Positions 44,874 through 53,508 of a stretch of DNA of 64,000 nucleotides are shown piece after piece (the stretch's first letter is position 1; each line of letters starts with the position of its first letter). The notes below the pieces were generated by a model. That model did not search any database and was not told the DNA's origin. It worked only from the letters and a program-made list of their open reading frames with translations. The translations under genes and the position numbers were made by a program. Location: positions 8,971,001 through 9,035,000 of the forward strand of contig NZ_CP036433.1 of the NCBI RefSeq assembly GCF_007751035.1, written 5' to 3'. This DNA comes from Lignipirellula cremea. GTDB lineage: Bacteria; Planctomycetota; Planctomycetia; Pirellulales; Pirellulaceae.

Positions 44874-45362
44874 ATGAAGGCTGATTTTCCTGCCGGGCTC
44901 GTCTCGCTGGATGTTTTGCTGCCCATCTGGGGGCGGTTCTTTGCGGTGTCTCCCTTGATCGTGGTGGGTTCGCTCGAGGAAAACAGCGAATGGAATTTTG
45001 CGCCGAAACATATGGCGACTCCATTAGGATGGGAGAACTATTTTGGCTTTGCCTGCACCCCGGAGCATGGCACGTATGCGAATATCCGGCGAAACGGGGA
45101 GTTCACCGTCACGTATGTACGTCCGACACAGGTTTTGCTCGCCAGCCTGGCGGCCTCCGGTCGCGAGCAGCAGGGACAGAAGCCCGCTTTGGCCGCACTC
45201 CCCACGTTTCCCGCGAAACGGGTGGCAGGGCGATTTCTCGCCGACGGGTACCTGTTCCTGGAATGTGAGCTCGATCGCATCGTCGACGGCTTCGGTGCGA
45301 ATAGCCTGATCGCCGGAAAAGTCGTGGAGGCCCACATCGACGAAGATTCTTTGCGCGAGTAA
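44874..45362 (+). CDS. Flavin reductase-like FMN-binding protein, shortened C-terminus
   Basis: 162 residues, AAGGGG 7 bases before the ATG. It matches the flavin reductase-like family: MATPLGWENYFGFACTPEHG, RNGEFTVTYVRPTQVLLASLAAS, and LFLECELDRIVDGFGANSLIAGKVV. Members usually run about 45 residues beyond the point where this one stops (DEDSLRE then TAA), with a conserved LLAYLxPGRFA segment. The stop lies 95 bases before an HUH transposase start, so insertion of that element probably removed the tail. FMN binding may survive; activity is uncertain. Confidence 0.75.
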   Translation: MKADFPAGLVSLDVLLPIWGRFFAVSPLIVVGSLEENSEWNFAPKHMATPLGWENYFGFACTPEHGTYANIRRNGEFTVTYVRPTQVLLASLAASGREQQGQKPALAALPTFPAKRVAGRFLADGYLFLECELDRIVDGFGANSLIAGKVVEAHIDEDSLRE

Positions 45363-45383
45363 ATAGGGCCATCCATTAATTGT

Positions 45384-45412
45384 TGACAGCCACCCGCGAT
45401 TTCGTTAAATTC
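45384..45412 (+). promoter_or_regulatory. Sigma-70-type promoter before the HUH transposase
   Basis: TTGACA, a 17-base spacer and TAAATT lie 45 bases upstream of the transposase ATG. The -35 box is perfect and the -10 box matches four of six. Confidence 0.5.
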
Positions 45413-45457
45413 CAATCTTTCCATCGCCCTTTCCCATTAGTTCTGAGGCGTCCCGTC

Positions 45458-46522
45458 ATGGCCCGTACTCCGCGTCGTGAAGTGATTGATGAGTCTACGG
45501 TTGGCGTGTTCCATTGCGTCAATCGCTGTGTGCGACGGGCTTATTTGTGTGGGCAGGATCCGGTGTCGGGCCAGGATTTTGACCATCGGCGGGCGTGGAT
45601 TCAGCGGCGGATGGAGTTCCTGGCCGGCGAGTTCGGCGTCGAGGTGCTCGGCTTTGCCGTGATGAGCAACCATTTGCACGTCATTCTGCGAACCCGGCCC
45701 GATGTGGTGGCGGAGTGGTCCAACGACGACATCGCCCTGCGATGGTGGAACCTGTTTCCGCTGCGGCGCGAACAAGACGGCTCGCCAGCCGAACCGACCG
45801 AAGCGGAACTCGGCATGCTGCTGTGCGACTCCAAGGTGCTGGCCGAACGGCGGCAGCGGTTGTCGAGCCTTTCCTGGTTCATGCGCTGCCTCGCAGAGCC
45901 CATCGCCCGCCGGGCCAATAAAGAGGACGAATGCACCGGCCGTTTCTGGGAAGGTCGCTATAAATGTCAGCCGCTTCTTGATGAAGCGGCCTTGCTGGCG
46001 TGCAGCGTCTACGTCGATCTCAACCCCGTGCGAGCCGGCATCGCCGCCACGCCGGAAACGAGTCGTCACACCTCCGGCTACGAGCGGATCGAAGCCAGCA
46101 AGGCCGAGAGTGACACAACTCGACACCCGGCTACGTCCAATGAAGAGCAATCACCGCGGCAAGACGACTGGCTCAGCCCGATCGAACTGGACGAGCAAAG
46201 CGAACGCTCAACCGCCCCTCCCGCCCGCCGGGCATCGCACCGCGGCTATCTCTCGCTGGATCTCATGGCGTACTTGAAACTACTCGACTGGACCGGTCGG
46301 CAGATCCGGCGTGGCAAGCGCGGCAACATCCCTTCCGATCTGGCGCCGATCATGGAGCGGCTGCAGATCTCGTCCGACCTCTGGGTGGACACCGTCCAGA
46401 ACTTCCGCAAGCTGTTCCACCGAGCGGCCGGCTCCCCCGCCACTCTCGCGGCCGAAGCCGCCCGCCAGGGGAAACGCTGGCTGGCGGGGATGCAGAGCAG
46501 TCGCGAGTGCTTTGGCGTCTAG
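45458..46522 (+). CDS. HUH (Y1) transposase, REP-associated tyrosine transposase-like
   Basis: 354 residues. The metal-binding HUH motif is in VMSNHLHVILRT and the catalytic Tyr in ACSVYVDLNPVRAG, with RFWEGRYKCQPL between, the Y1_Tnp fold. It has an N-terminal CVNRCVRRAYLCG and a long C-terminal extension (about residues 205-354), common in planctomycete members and of unknown role. It appears intact, with its own promoter. RAYT-like proteins move or maintain short palindromic repeats, and palindromes occur 3 kb downstream. Confidence 0.88.
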   Translation: MARTPRREVIDESTVGVFHCVNRCVRRAYLCGQDPVSGQDFDHRRAWIQRRMEFLAGEFGVEVLGFAVMSNHLHVILRTRPDVVAEWSNDDIALRWWNLFPLRREQDGSPAEPTEAELGMLLCDSKVLAERRQRLSSLSWFMRCLAEPIARRANKEDECTGRFWEGRYKCQPLLDEAALLACSVYVDLNPVRAGIAATPETSRHTSGYERIEASKAESDTTRHPATSNEEQSPRQDDWLSPIELDEQSERSTAPPARRASHRGYLSLDLMAYLKLLDWTGRQIRRGKRGNIPSDLAPIMERLQISSDLWVDTVQNFRKLFHRAAGSPATLAAEAARQGKRWLAGMQSSRECFGV

Positions 46523-46875
46523 GTCAAGCCTGCTCTCGCTTTCGCCGTAATTGCCAGCCCTTTGCAGCGAGACGCTGCCTTCCGCGCGATGTCCTCCAGC
46601 TATCGGGCCATCGCTGCGATTTTCTGTCGGCTTGCCTGCCGATGCCAGCTTGCCTGCCGATCGCGTCCCTCGATCCCGAGAATCGCCGCGCCTGGGAAAG
46701 GTTTATTTTGCCTGCTCGCCTCAGTTTTGCTAAAGTTTGGGTGGCCCCATTTGCCACTCAACAGAAGTTTAGCGGGATCAAGCCCCATCTCGAAGGACGT
46801 ACACCGACGCTGGAGCCCTGTTGGTCGTGGATGGCCTAACCATTCGGCTCTCTCCCGCGCTGGTGCGGCCTCGGG
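46523..46875. other. Gene-free region after the HUH transposase
   Basis: 353 bases. It holds two direct copies of CTTGCCTGCCGAT at 46631-46643 and 46649-46661. No coding features were found. Confidence 0.45.
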
Positions 46876-47090
46876 TTGTACGACGACGGGGCGAAGGAAT
46901 TTGCTGTCGGTTGTGAAAGGAGCACGCAGGTTGATGGAAAAATGGGTAGGCTTACGGCGTTGGAGTTAATCCGCCGGTTCCTGCTCCACGTTCTCCCAAA
47001 GCGGTTTGTCCGTATTCGATACGATGGCCTGATCGCCACCCGCCATGTCGTCGAGAGACTGGCTCGCTGCGGGGAACTGCTGGCGCCGAA
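46876..47090 (+). pseudogene. Fragment of an IS91/IS801-type transposase
   Basis: The plus frame reads LELIRRFLLHVLPKRFVRIR then YDGLIATRHVVERLARCGEL, the typical C-terminal block of IS91-family (Y2) transposases. The catalytic domain is absent and the frame soon runs into nonsense. Up to 47475 the DNA has no gene but holds one copy of a repeat shared with 49.1 kb. Confidence 0.75.
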
Positions 47091-47272
47091 AACGATTCCA
47101 GCCCTTCCCGAGCCTTCCGCCATCCAAGGCTCCAGAGCTCGCGCAACCTGCGCTGCGCCATCGAAACTCCAGAGGCGACGCCGCACCTGCTCCGCGGCAT
47201 TCAATCAACATGCAGCTACCGGCATGCTCGGCCCGTTCGACGCTGGTAAACCGCTTCTCTTTTCCCCCGATT

Positions 47273-47321
47273 CCGAACAACGTCCGACCCGCTCACCAGA
47301 CCAGACCTTTGTGTTGTTAAA
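47273..47321. repeat. Dispersed repeat, copy 1 (flanks the lipoprotein/DUF1559 pair)
   Basis: CGAACAACGTCC, then CGCTCACCAGACC and GTTGTTAAAC, recur as copy 2 at 49093-49138 in the same orientation with few differences. The two copies bracket the lipoprotein and DUF1559 genes. Confidence 0.7.
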
Positions 47322-47475
47322 CCATTTCGAAACCATTCCCCCGAGAGAGTGGGGGTCGGACCGATGTTTTTCAAAAGGCTTGACCTCTATTGGAAAAAGG
47401 ACTACCAAACAGTGGTGGGAAAGTCCAATGCGAACGACAATCAGGCGGTGAGTTGTTGAGGCAACCTTTCGAGGG

Positions 47476-47889
47476 ATGATGGAGCGGAAATGGATTGGCG
47501 TCGGGGTGGCTTTGATGCTCGGCGGCTGCCTGGGTTTGGACAGTGGTCCGGAGTTGGTCCCGGTCGCCGGTCGGGTGATAGTAGGCGGAAAGCCGGCCCC
47601 ACGGGGAAGCGTGACCCTGTATGCCGAGGATGCGGATGCCTCCTATACGCCGATTGGATCGATCGCCGACGGAGCTTATGCTGTTTACGTCAATGGCAAA
47701 CCGGGAGCACCGCCTGGCAAGTATCGCGTCACCGTGTTTGTTCAAGAGGCGCCCCAGGCCGGCGCGGGGCATGGTTCGCTGCCGCGAAGCCTGGTTGAAA
47801 CCAGGTACAACCAGAAAATGAAAACGCCCCTGACGCTTGAAGTCACCCGTGAAGCGGCCGAAGGACAGTACGACTTGCTGATTGAGTAA
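47476..47889 (+). CDS. Small lipoprotein, beta-sandwich, partner of DUF1559 protein
   Basis: 137 residues. The signal peptide ends in the lipobox LMLGGC, then VPVAGRVIVGGKPAPRGSVTLY opens a carboxypeptidase-regulatory-like (transthyretin-type) beta-sandwich that also holds PPGKYRVTVFVQ. In planctomycetes such lipoproteins are commonly encoded next to DUF1559 proteins, as here (28 bases to the next ATG). The role is unknown; probably at the cell surface. ATG codons at 47476 and 47479 are both possible. Confidence 0.8.
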   Translation: MMERKWIGVGVALMLGGCLGLDSGPELVPVAGRVIVGGKPAPRGSVTLYAEDADASYTPIGSIADGAYAVYVNGKPGAPPGKYRVTVFVQEAPQAGAGHGSLPRSLVETRYNQKMKTPLTLEVTREAAEGQYDLLIE

Positions 47890-47917
47890 TTGCCGATTAC
47901 GGAGCTGTGGGAGCCTT

Positions 47918-48907
47918 ATGACATCGACCTTACTTCGGGCGAGTCAACGCGGGACGCGGCACGCCTTTACGCTGGTGGAACTACTGGCTGTGATTGCGAT
48001 TGTCGCAATCCTTCTCGCACTATTGCTGCCTGCGGTCCAGATGGCGCGCGAGGCCTCACGACGCAGCCGGTGTGGCAACAAACAGAAGCAGATCGTCCTT
48101 GCGGCGCATTTCTTTGAGTCAGCACACAAGACGATCGTCTTCAACCGCTATAGCGATCCGGGGTATGGCGGCTTCTCCGACTGGGACGCTTGGGGTTCGT
48201 ATGGCGGCGCCGATTCCAAAGCCTGGAGTTGGCTTGCTGCGCTGCTTCCGTATCTGGAACAGGGCAATGTTTACGATCAGGGAAGTATTCCCAACAGCAC
48301 TTTTGGTGAGAGTTCGGCGACCGCACAGACGGTTTCCGTGTTCTTCTGTCCGAGCGACCAGATGCAAGGCCACAGTCCCATGGTCGAGCACTCCCACTAC
48401 ATGAAAGACACGCCGGCAGGGCTGACCAACTACAAAGGCGTCCTGGGGTCGAATTTCTGCTGGGGGCCTTACGCCAATACCGGCGCGAGCGGCGAGTGCG
48501 AACCGTGGCTGTCTGGCAATGGGCTGCTGGTTCCGATGGCCTGGCGCCGCCCCATAACCCAGGGCGATGTTGAGGACGGTCATAGCAACACATTGATGGT
48601 CGGCGAGCAGACCTGGAACAATCAGGTCTTTGGGTGCAGTACCTGCTACGGGCTTGGATTCGCCTACGCCCATTCGATTGAAGCGAGCGCCAATGCGGCG
48701 TTGCCGCCCAACGCAAAACGGCCGGACGGGACCGAATTCGCAAAGGCCGATTTTGAGGGGCAAAACGGATTCCGCAGCCAGCACCCGGGCGGCGTGCAGT
48801 TCGGCTTCGCCGACGGCTCAGTTCATTTTCTCAGCGACAGCATCAACTTATCCGTCTACCGCGCCTTGGCGACCATCGCTGATGGCGAGGATGTCAACAG
48901 CCGCTGA
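47918..48907 (+). CDS. DUF1559 protein with type IV prepilin-like N-terminus
   Basis: 329 residues from the ATG at 47918 (GGGAG 5 bases upstream). RHAFTLVELLAVIAIVAILLALLLP is a class III/prepilin cleavage and helix segment, followed by the DUF1559 body (REASRRSRCGNKQKQI; FFCPSDQ; DGHSNTLMVGEQ; FRSQHPGGVQFGFADGSVHFLSD). This family is greatly expanded in Planctomycetes and thought to form pseudopilus-like surface structures, though its job is not settled. It pairs with the lipoprotein gene just upstream. Confidence 0.92.
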   Translation: MTSTLLRASQRGTRHAFTLVELLAVIAIVAILLALLLPAVQMAREASRRSRCGNKQKQIVLAAHFFESAHKTIVFNRYSDPGYGGFSDWDAWGSYGGADSKAWSWLAALLPYLEQGNVYDQGSIPNSTFGESSATAQTVSVFFCPSDQMQGHSPMVEHSHYMKDTPAGLTNYKGVLGSNFCWGPYANTGASGECEPWLSGNGLLVPMAWRRPITQGDVEDGHSNTLMVGEQTWNNQVFGCSTCYGLGFAYAHSIEASANAALPPNAKRPDGTEFAKADFEGQNGFRSQHPGGVQFGFADGSVHFLSDSINLSVYRALATIADGEDVNSR

Positions 48908-49290
48908 CCTCAGCAGCGTTCCGACAGTTTTCGACGAGCGATTGGAGCCGTTTGACCTCTTGAAAGTTCCCTTGCGAACTGCGGTCGAGCTTGTAGCCGG
49001 TGGCGTTGCCCGCCTGCTGCAGGACCTCGGCGACGGTGATTTCCTCCTCGTTGGTAGAGCATTGCGTGGGTTTCGTACGAGGCGCCGTCCGTTCGAACAA
49101 CGTCCAGACCGCTCACCAGACCGCACCTTGTTGTTGAACAACGACGCGGAGCGGCAGTTTCGGAGTTGAACATCTATCGTCCGTTCGTCGCGTGAACGGC
49201 GGCGAGTCTTGTTCTCGCGAATCTTCCATTTAGTCTGAACTCTTTGGCTGTTTCTTTCCTTGCCAAGGAGTTTCATGATGGGAGGGAATC
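48908..49290. other. Gene-free region holding repeat copy 2
   Basis: Copy 2 of the dispersed repeat is at 49093-49138. A 68-codon minus frame (EEEITVAEVLQQAGNATGYK) runs over 48894-49100 but matches no family I know and overlaps the end of the DUF1559 gene, so I do not call it. Confidence 0.4.
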
Positions 49291-49670
49291 GGGGGAAAAT
49301 AACTTCGGCGATTTTTCCCGTTTGGCCGGAATCGGAAACGCGACATCCACAAGGGTCGTGGCGAATTCCTTCTCACACCTCTTCCTCCTTCTTTGCGCCT
49401 TTGCGTGAGTTCCCCTTTTCCGCGATGCCGATTTTTCAACCCGCTCCTTTTATCTTCCAGCCGTTGCAGGAGAGATTGGCGGTTTGATCACCAGGTGAAG
49501 CATACGTAAAAGTTGAACGTCATCGCTGTTATACAAAAACCGAAGAAGTTTTTTTCCCTCATTCCGAAGAACGGCCCGACGCTAGCGCGTTCGGCTCACA
49601 GGATCAGCCGGCTTGGGCTGCTCAGGTTTCGTGGTTCCTGTCGAGAAAAATACCGAAGTTATTTTTCCCG
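49291..49670. repeat. Three copies of a GGGAAAAAT / ATTTTTCCC hairpin repeat
   Basis: Copy 1 (49291-49320) has GGGGAAAAT, the loop AACTTCGGCG and ATTTTTCCC. Copy 3 (49644-49670) is the same unit inverted. Copy 2 (49535-49559) is a weaker inverted form. An imperfect palindrome around CCGACGCTAGCGCGTTCGG lies at 49576-49594. These look like small palindromic repeats rather than terminators, since no gene ends here. Confidence 0.65.
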
Positions 49671-49908
49671 CGTTCCGAGATCTGCCCGATCGCATGGGCG
49701 GACTGCTGAAGTACCACCTTCGTAAAGCCGCGTGAAATTCGTCCTGTTCCGCGGTCGATCTTCTGCGATCCCCGTCTGCGCGGATGCCAAATTCGTGGGC
49801 GAACAGATGAAATATTCAACGATTGAGCGCGGCGGTCGGCCGACATTTGATAAAAGACCGTCATTCAAAGCCCTCAAAACATGGACTTTGAACGTCGTTC
49901 GAATACCT
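49660..49908 (+). pseudogene. 3' end of the integrase-type IS (second copy)
   Basis: In the plus frame DRMGGLLKYHLRKAA then TGA is the C-terminus of the same transposase family as the remnant at 7.1-7.7 kb. About 180 bases of matching 3' sequence follow and end at TTTGAACGTCGTTCG (about 49888-49902). Everything 5' of it is lost. Confidence 0.8.
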
Positions 49909-50364
49909 TTACCGTACGCGCCGCCCGATAACGGCGAATCGTCTGCAGGGAGGAACGGCGCACGTGCTCATGGTTATCGAGCCACCGCTGCCGCAGATCG
50001 ACAAAGGAAATCGGCTCAAAGCCAAGGGCCGACGGCGCGCCGACTTGTAGCTGGGCGTTAATCTCGGCGGCCAATTGTTTAGCTTCGTCGCGATCCGGTC
50101 CAGCGCGCGGCGGGCGACGTCGGCCTTGCTCGTGGTAACACAGATATCCTGGGCCGCCTGCTTCCGTGTGGATCGATTGGCCTTCGCCTTCGTGACCGGC
50201 GGCGATGCGGGCGTTTCCAGCTCGGCGTCCGCTTCGACAACCGCCGGCTTCGCTTTCGTTCGGCTACTCGTCGCCTTCGCATGTTTGGTCGCGGTCTGCC
50301 TGGCCGCGGCAGGGTCTTTCTTCGTGGACGTGGTCGCTGCTTTGGTGGTGGTCTTCTTCGCCAT
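49909..50364 (-). CDS. Lys/Ala-rich histone H1-like protein, 3' half overlapping a recombinase remnant
   Basis: The ATG at 50364 has a strong AGGAG 7 bases upstream. The first 80 residues are Lys/Ala/Thr/Pro-rich (MAKKTTTKAATTSTKKDPAA; TKAKANRSTRKQAAQD), like bacterial H1-type DNA-binding tails. After about residue 97 the frame turns into Arg/Ser nonsense, because the coding signal moves to another frame (see recombinase fragment). It may be a short basic protein whose end was replaced, or the 5' part of a frameshifted gene. Confidence 0.45.
   Translation of the reverse strand: MAKKTTTKAATTSTKKDPAAARQTATKHAKATSSRTKAKPAVVEADAELETPASPPVTKAKANRSTRKQAAQDICVTTSKADVARRALDRIATKLNNWPPRLTPSYKSARRRPLALSRFPLSICGSGGSITMSTCAVPPCRRFAVIGRRVR
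49934..50100 (-). pseudogene. N-terminal fragment of a tyrosine recombinase/phage integrase
   Basis: In the minus frame overlapping the H1-like gene, DRDEAKQLAAEINAQLQVGA, FEPISFVDLRQRWLDNHEHV and RRSSLQTIRRYRAA are the SAM-like core-binding domain of planctomycete tyrosine recombinases. The frame stops making sense exactly where the IS end (49902-49908) begins, so the IS truncated the recombinase. The catalytic domain is absent. Confidence 0.6.
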
Positions 50365-50766
50365 GATTCGGCTCCTGTGTAAATTCGATGGTTCCGCCAT
50401 CGTCAGGTCGCGGGCGTTTTCCGCGACAGACACACACAAGCCAGCAATCGGAAGGAACATCAAGCGGGATGTTAGCGAGGTGGTCAGAAGTTTGGCAGGT
50501 TTTTGAATCTGCCGGAAGGAATTCACCAAAGTGCATGACGTGCACAAGAACCGGCGTTTTTTACAAATGCCGCCAAGTCGCCCCGGTTCGCCACGGGCGC
50601 GCTGAACCCCGATTGCTTCCATCCCGAGCGATACACTTTTCACCCACCCAGCGCTGGACTATTGGGCTGGCGTTTCCACCCCGCAATCGTCGCATTTTTC
50701 GAAGCAGGCAAGGACACGCTCTTCGACCAAGATTGACGGCGCTCCCGGCAACGATGCGCGGCCCAT

Positions 50767-51690
50767 TTACGACATCGTATCGGCGCTTCCATTGCCGCTG
50801 CGATGCGCCCATAGATGATGTGCGCCTACAATCGCCGCTCCGATCGCTAGACCGATAACGCCGCAAATTGCCGCGTCGACCAGCCAACCGGATAGCCCGC
50901 CATGCAGGCCAAACCATGCTTCGGGGTGCTGGCCGAACCCATGAACGATAATCTGACCTCCAACCCAAAGCATTGCCGCCGTTCCCACGAAGGTAAGGGC
51001 CATTAATAGCTTCGGCATCGCTTTCACCAATCCGCGTCCAAATCTTGAGACAAGCCCGTTGTCGCGCTGCGCCATGTGCAAGCCGACATCGTCCATTTTT
51101 ACAATCAGGCCCACAACGCCGTAAACCGCCAGCGTAATTCCGATAGCCACCAGAAACAGCGCCCCCCCCTGCATCCAGATCGATGGATAGTCTCCGGCAA
51201 CTTCCTGGAGCGAAATGGCCATGATTTCAGCCGAAAGAATGAAATCCGTACGCACTGCGCTGTTCACGGTATTCTCTTCATGCGTTTCACTGCAAACTTC
51301 GGCGACTTTCTCCTTCAGCGGCTTTTTTTTGTGCGGCAGGAGTTTGTGGATTACCTTTTCCGCCCCTTCGAAACAGAGGTATAAGCCGCCAAGCATCAAG
51401 ATCGGCGTGATGAGCCAGGGCAGAAACGCGCTGAGCAATAGCGCTGTCGGAAGTATAAAGACCAGCTTGTTTATTAGCGATCCCTTGGCAATCCGCCAAA
51501 TGATTGGCAGTTCACGGTTAGGGGTGAAGCCAATGATGTATTGCGGCGTGACGGCTGCGTCGTCGATGACAACGCCGGCGGCTTTCGTACTCGCTTTTGC
51601 GGCAGCGGCGCTAATATCATCGACGGACGCGGCAGCCAGCCTGGTGATCGCGGTGATATCGTCCAATAATGCGGCTAGACCAGATGGCAT
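50767..51690 (-). CDS. DUF808/YedI-family membrane protein
   Basis: 307 residues, AGGAAG 8 bases before the ATG. The family start (SGLAALLDDITAITRLAAAS, then KAAGVVIDDAAVTPQYIIG) and the helices PTALLLSAFLPWLITPILM, LGGLYLCFEGAEKVIHKL and FLVAIGITLAVYGVVGLIV identify DUF808. Length is normal. These inner-membrane proteins have no proven role. The neighbours are degraded elements, so no operon can be inferred. Confidence 0.92.
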   Translation of the reverse strand: MPSGLAALLDDITAITRLAAASVDDISAAAAKASTKAAGVVIDDAAVTPQYIIGFTPNRELPIIWRIAKGSLINKLVFILPTALLLSAFLPWLITPILMLGGLYLCFEGAEKVIHKLLPHKKKPLKEKVAEVCSETHEENTVNSAVRTDFILSAEIMAISLQEVAGDYPSIWMQGGALFLVAIGITLAVYGVVGLIVKMDDVGLHMAQRDNGLVSRFGRGLVKAMPKLLMALTFVGTAAMLWVGGQIIVHGFGQHPEAWFGLHGGLSGWLVDAAICGVIGLAIGAAIVGAHHLWAHRSGNGSADTMS

Positions 51691-52692
51691 GGGTTTCTTC
51701 CTAACAAAGTCTCGTCGAAAGGGTCAGTGCGCGACCGTTGGCCCTGCTGGGGAAGCCCTGTTCCATCCGTTATGAAGTTCTCAGGCCCTTTTGGCAAGGA
51801 GATGCTTTATAACCACGAAGCCTCGAAAGCGGCAGGACGCGGATGCGATGTTGGACGGTGGAGCCTCGCGGTCGACTCGAATTCTGGGAAGCCATCGTGA
51901 GATTGCGTCTTTCGAGAGCGGCGCTGCACCACGGCTACGATACACGGTCTGCTCGTCGTGCAAAAAGCTTTAGGACTTTGCCCTGAAATGATTCGAACGC
52001 GTTTCAAAGTCCTGCGTCTAAACGACTTTGAATCACGATTCCACAGCTTGAGAGGAGCAAGGCCGAAACCCCAGCTTAATCGTGGAGAAGTTCCAGGATG
52101 CAAACTCGTAAGCGACCTCAGGAAAGACTTGCCCTGATGATTGAGAAAACAGAGAGCGAGTTCGAAGAAAGTCCTACCGAGGGATCTTCCACACCGACTC
52201 CAGTCCCAGCCGACCCCCAATTTCACGCTCAACGTCGAGAGCCAACCCTCTCGGCGTTTTTGCGTATATAACATGACCTGACAAGGGTTTACGTCGACAC
52301 CACGACGGGCAATGGCGATCTCTCTACCGCCGCTTGAGCGCAGCCCAACGGCCCGATTCCGGCCCTCTCAGAGACCCACACGCCAGACTCTCGACCTCTC
52401 GGGGGGTGAGTAGCCGTTTTGGTTACCAGGATCGTCCGGCCGGCACCCCGTAACCAACCCTCCTCGGAATCGGCGAGTGACGGCAAGTACACACCGTATT
52501 CGGGCATGCCAGGACGGGCTGTGTACTTCTTGTCAACGCCAAGCGAGGCGACGGAGTATTGGCATGGCCTTTACAGGAACGCTATCGCGAGGTGTAGCAC
52601 TTTGCTCCAAGACGGAGCAGCAACTCCCCCCCTTACGAAGGTGGTAGACTCAATATCCGAGTCGCGACGAGTTTCGAGGCAAGGGTCGCATC
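51691..52692. other. 1.0 kb without a supportable gene, with one terminator-like hairpin
   Basis: Several frames cross it but none has a ribosome site and family features together. The hairpin at 52236-52261 is listed separately. A small RNA ending there is conceivable. Confidence 0.45.
52236..52261 (+). terminator. Rho-independent terminator-like hairpin
   Basis: CGAGAG, the loop CCAACC, CTCTCG, then GCGTTTTT. The stem is perfect (6 bp) and the U-run is on the plus strand, yet no plus-strand gene ends before it. Confidence 0.5.
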
Positions 52693-53508
52693 ATGCATCA
52701 TTCCACCAACCTGCGCGAACAACTGGATCTGATCACCGACGAGTTCGAGGCGGCTTGGCGGACGGGTCCGCGCCCGCAACTCTCCGACAATCTCGCCGAG
52801 CATCTGTCGATCGATCCCGCGCGATTGCTCTACGAACTGCTACTGGTCGAAATGGACATGCGACAAGCGGCGGGCGAAACGCCCCGCTTGGAAGAATACT
52901 GCGCTGCCTTTCCCGAACAAACGGCTGTCGTGCACGAAGCATTTGCCGCCGATCAGACGATTGCTCTGGCCGGCTCAGCGCAGGAGACATCGTCGTTTAC
53001 GCGGGCGCAACTGGCGAGCGATTCGCTCGATCAGAATCTGCGCAAGCAAATCCGCTTCCTCGCTCCTCCGCAGCAACCGGACGAAATTGGCCGCCTGGGC
53101 GACTATCGCGTGCTCGAAGTAATGGGCGTGGGCGGCATGGGCGTCGTCTTTCGGGCGGAAGATCCTCATCTCCAGCGGCTAGTGGCGCTCAAAGCGATGA
53201 AGCCGGCGGTGGCGGCCAGTCGTTCGTCGCGCGACCGTTTCTTTCGCGAAGCCAGGGCGGCCGCGGCCCTCGATCACGATCATATCGTTTCCATCTATCA
53301 GGTCGACGAAGACCGGGAGATTCCGTTCATCGCCATGCAGTATCTGTGCGGCGAGTCGCTGCAGACGCGGCTCAAGCGGGAAGGATCGCTCGAACAGCAC
53401 GCGGTGATCCAGATCGGCCGGGAAGTCGCCTTGGGGTTGGCGTTTGGATCGCGTCGGCGCCGACGTCGCCACACTCGGCCGACAGGGCGTTTTGCAAGAA
53501 TCGCTTGA
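52693..53508 (+). pseudogene. Ser/Thr protein kinase, truncated before the catalytic loop
   Basis: The ATG at 52693 has AAGGG 7 bases upstream. An N-terminal helical region of planctomycete kinases (LREQLDLITDEFEAAW; RLLYELLLVEMDMRQAAGE; LEEYCAAFPEQ) precedes the kinase N-lobe with MGVGGMGVVFRAED, the ATP Lys in LVALKAMKP, and the helix-C Glu in FFREARAAAALDHDHIV. After GREVALGLA the frame enters SRRRRRRH nonsense and stops. HRDxKPxN, DFG and the rest of the C-lobe, with any C-terminal domain, are missing. Not a working kinase. Confidence 0.85.

Noticed and set aside
48894-49100. 68-codon minus frame (EEEITVAEVLQQAG)
   Set aside because: It overlaps the DUF1559 stop, has no ribosome site, and I know no matching family.
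50075-50506. 143-codon plus-strand frame
   Set aside because: It is antisense to the Lys/Ala-rich gene, which has a strong ribosome site; the hydrophobic look comes from reading Lys/Ala codons backwards.
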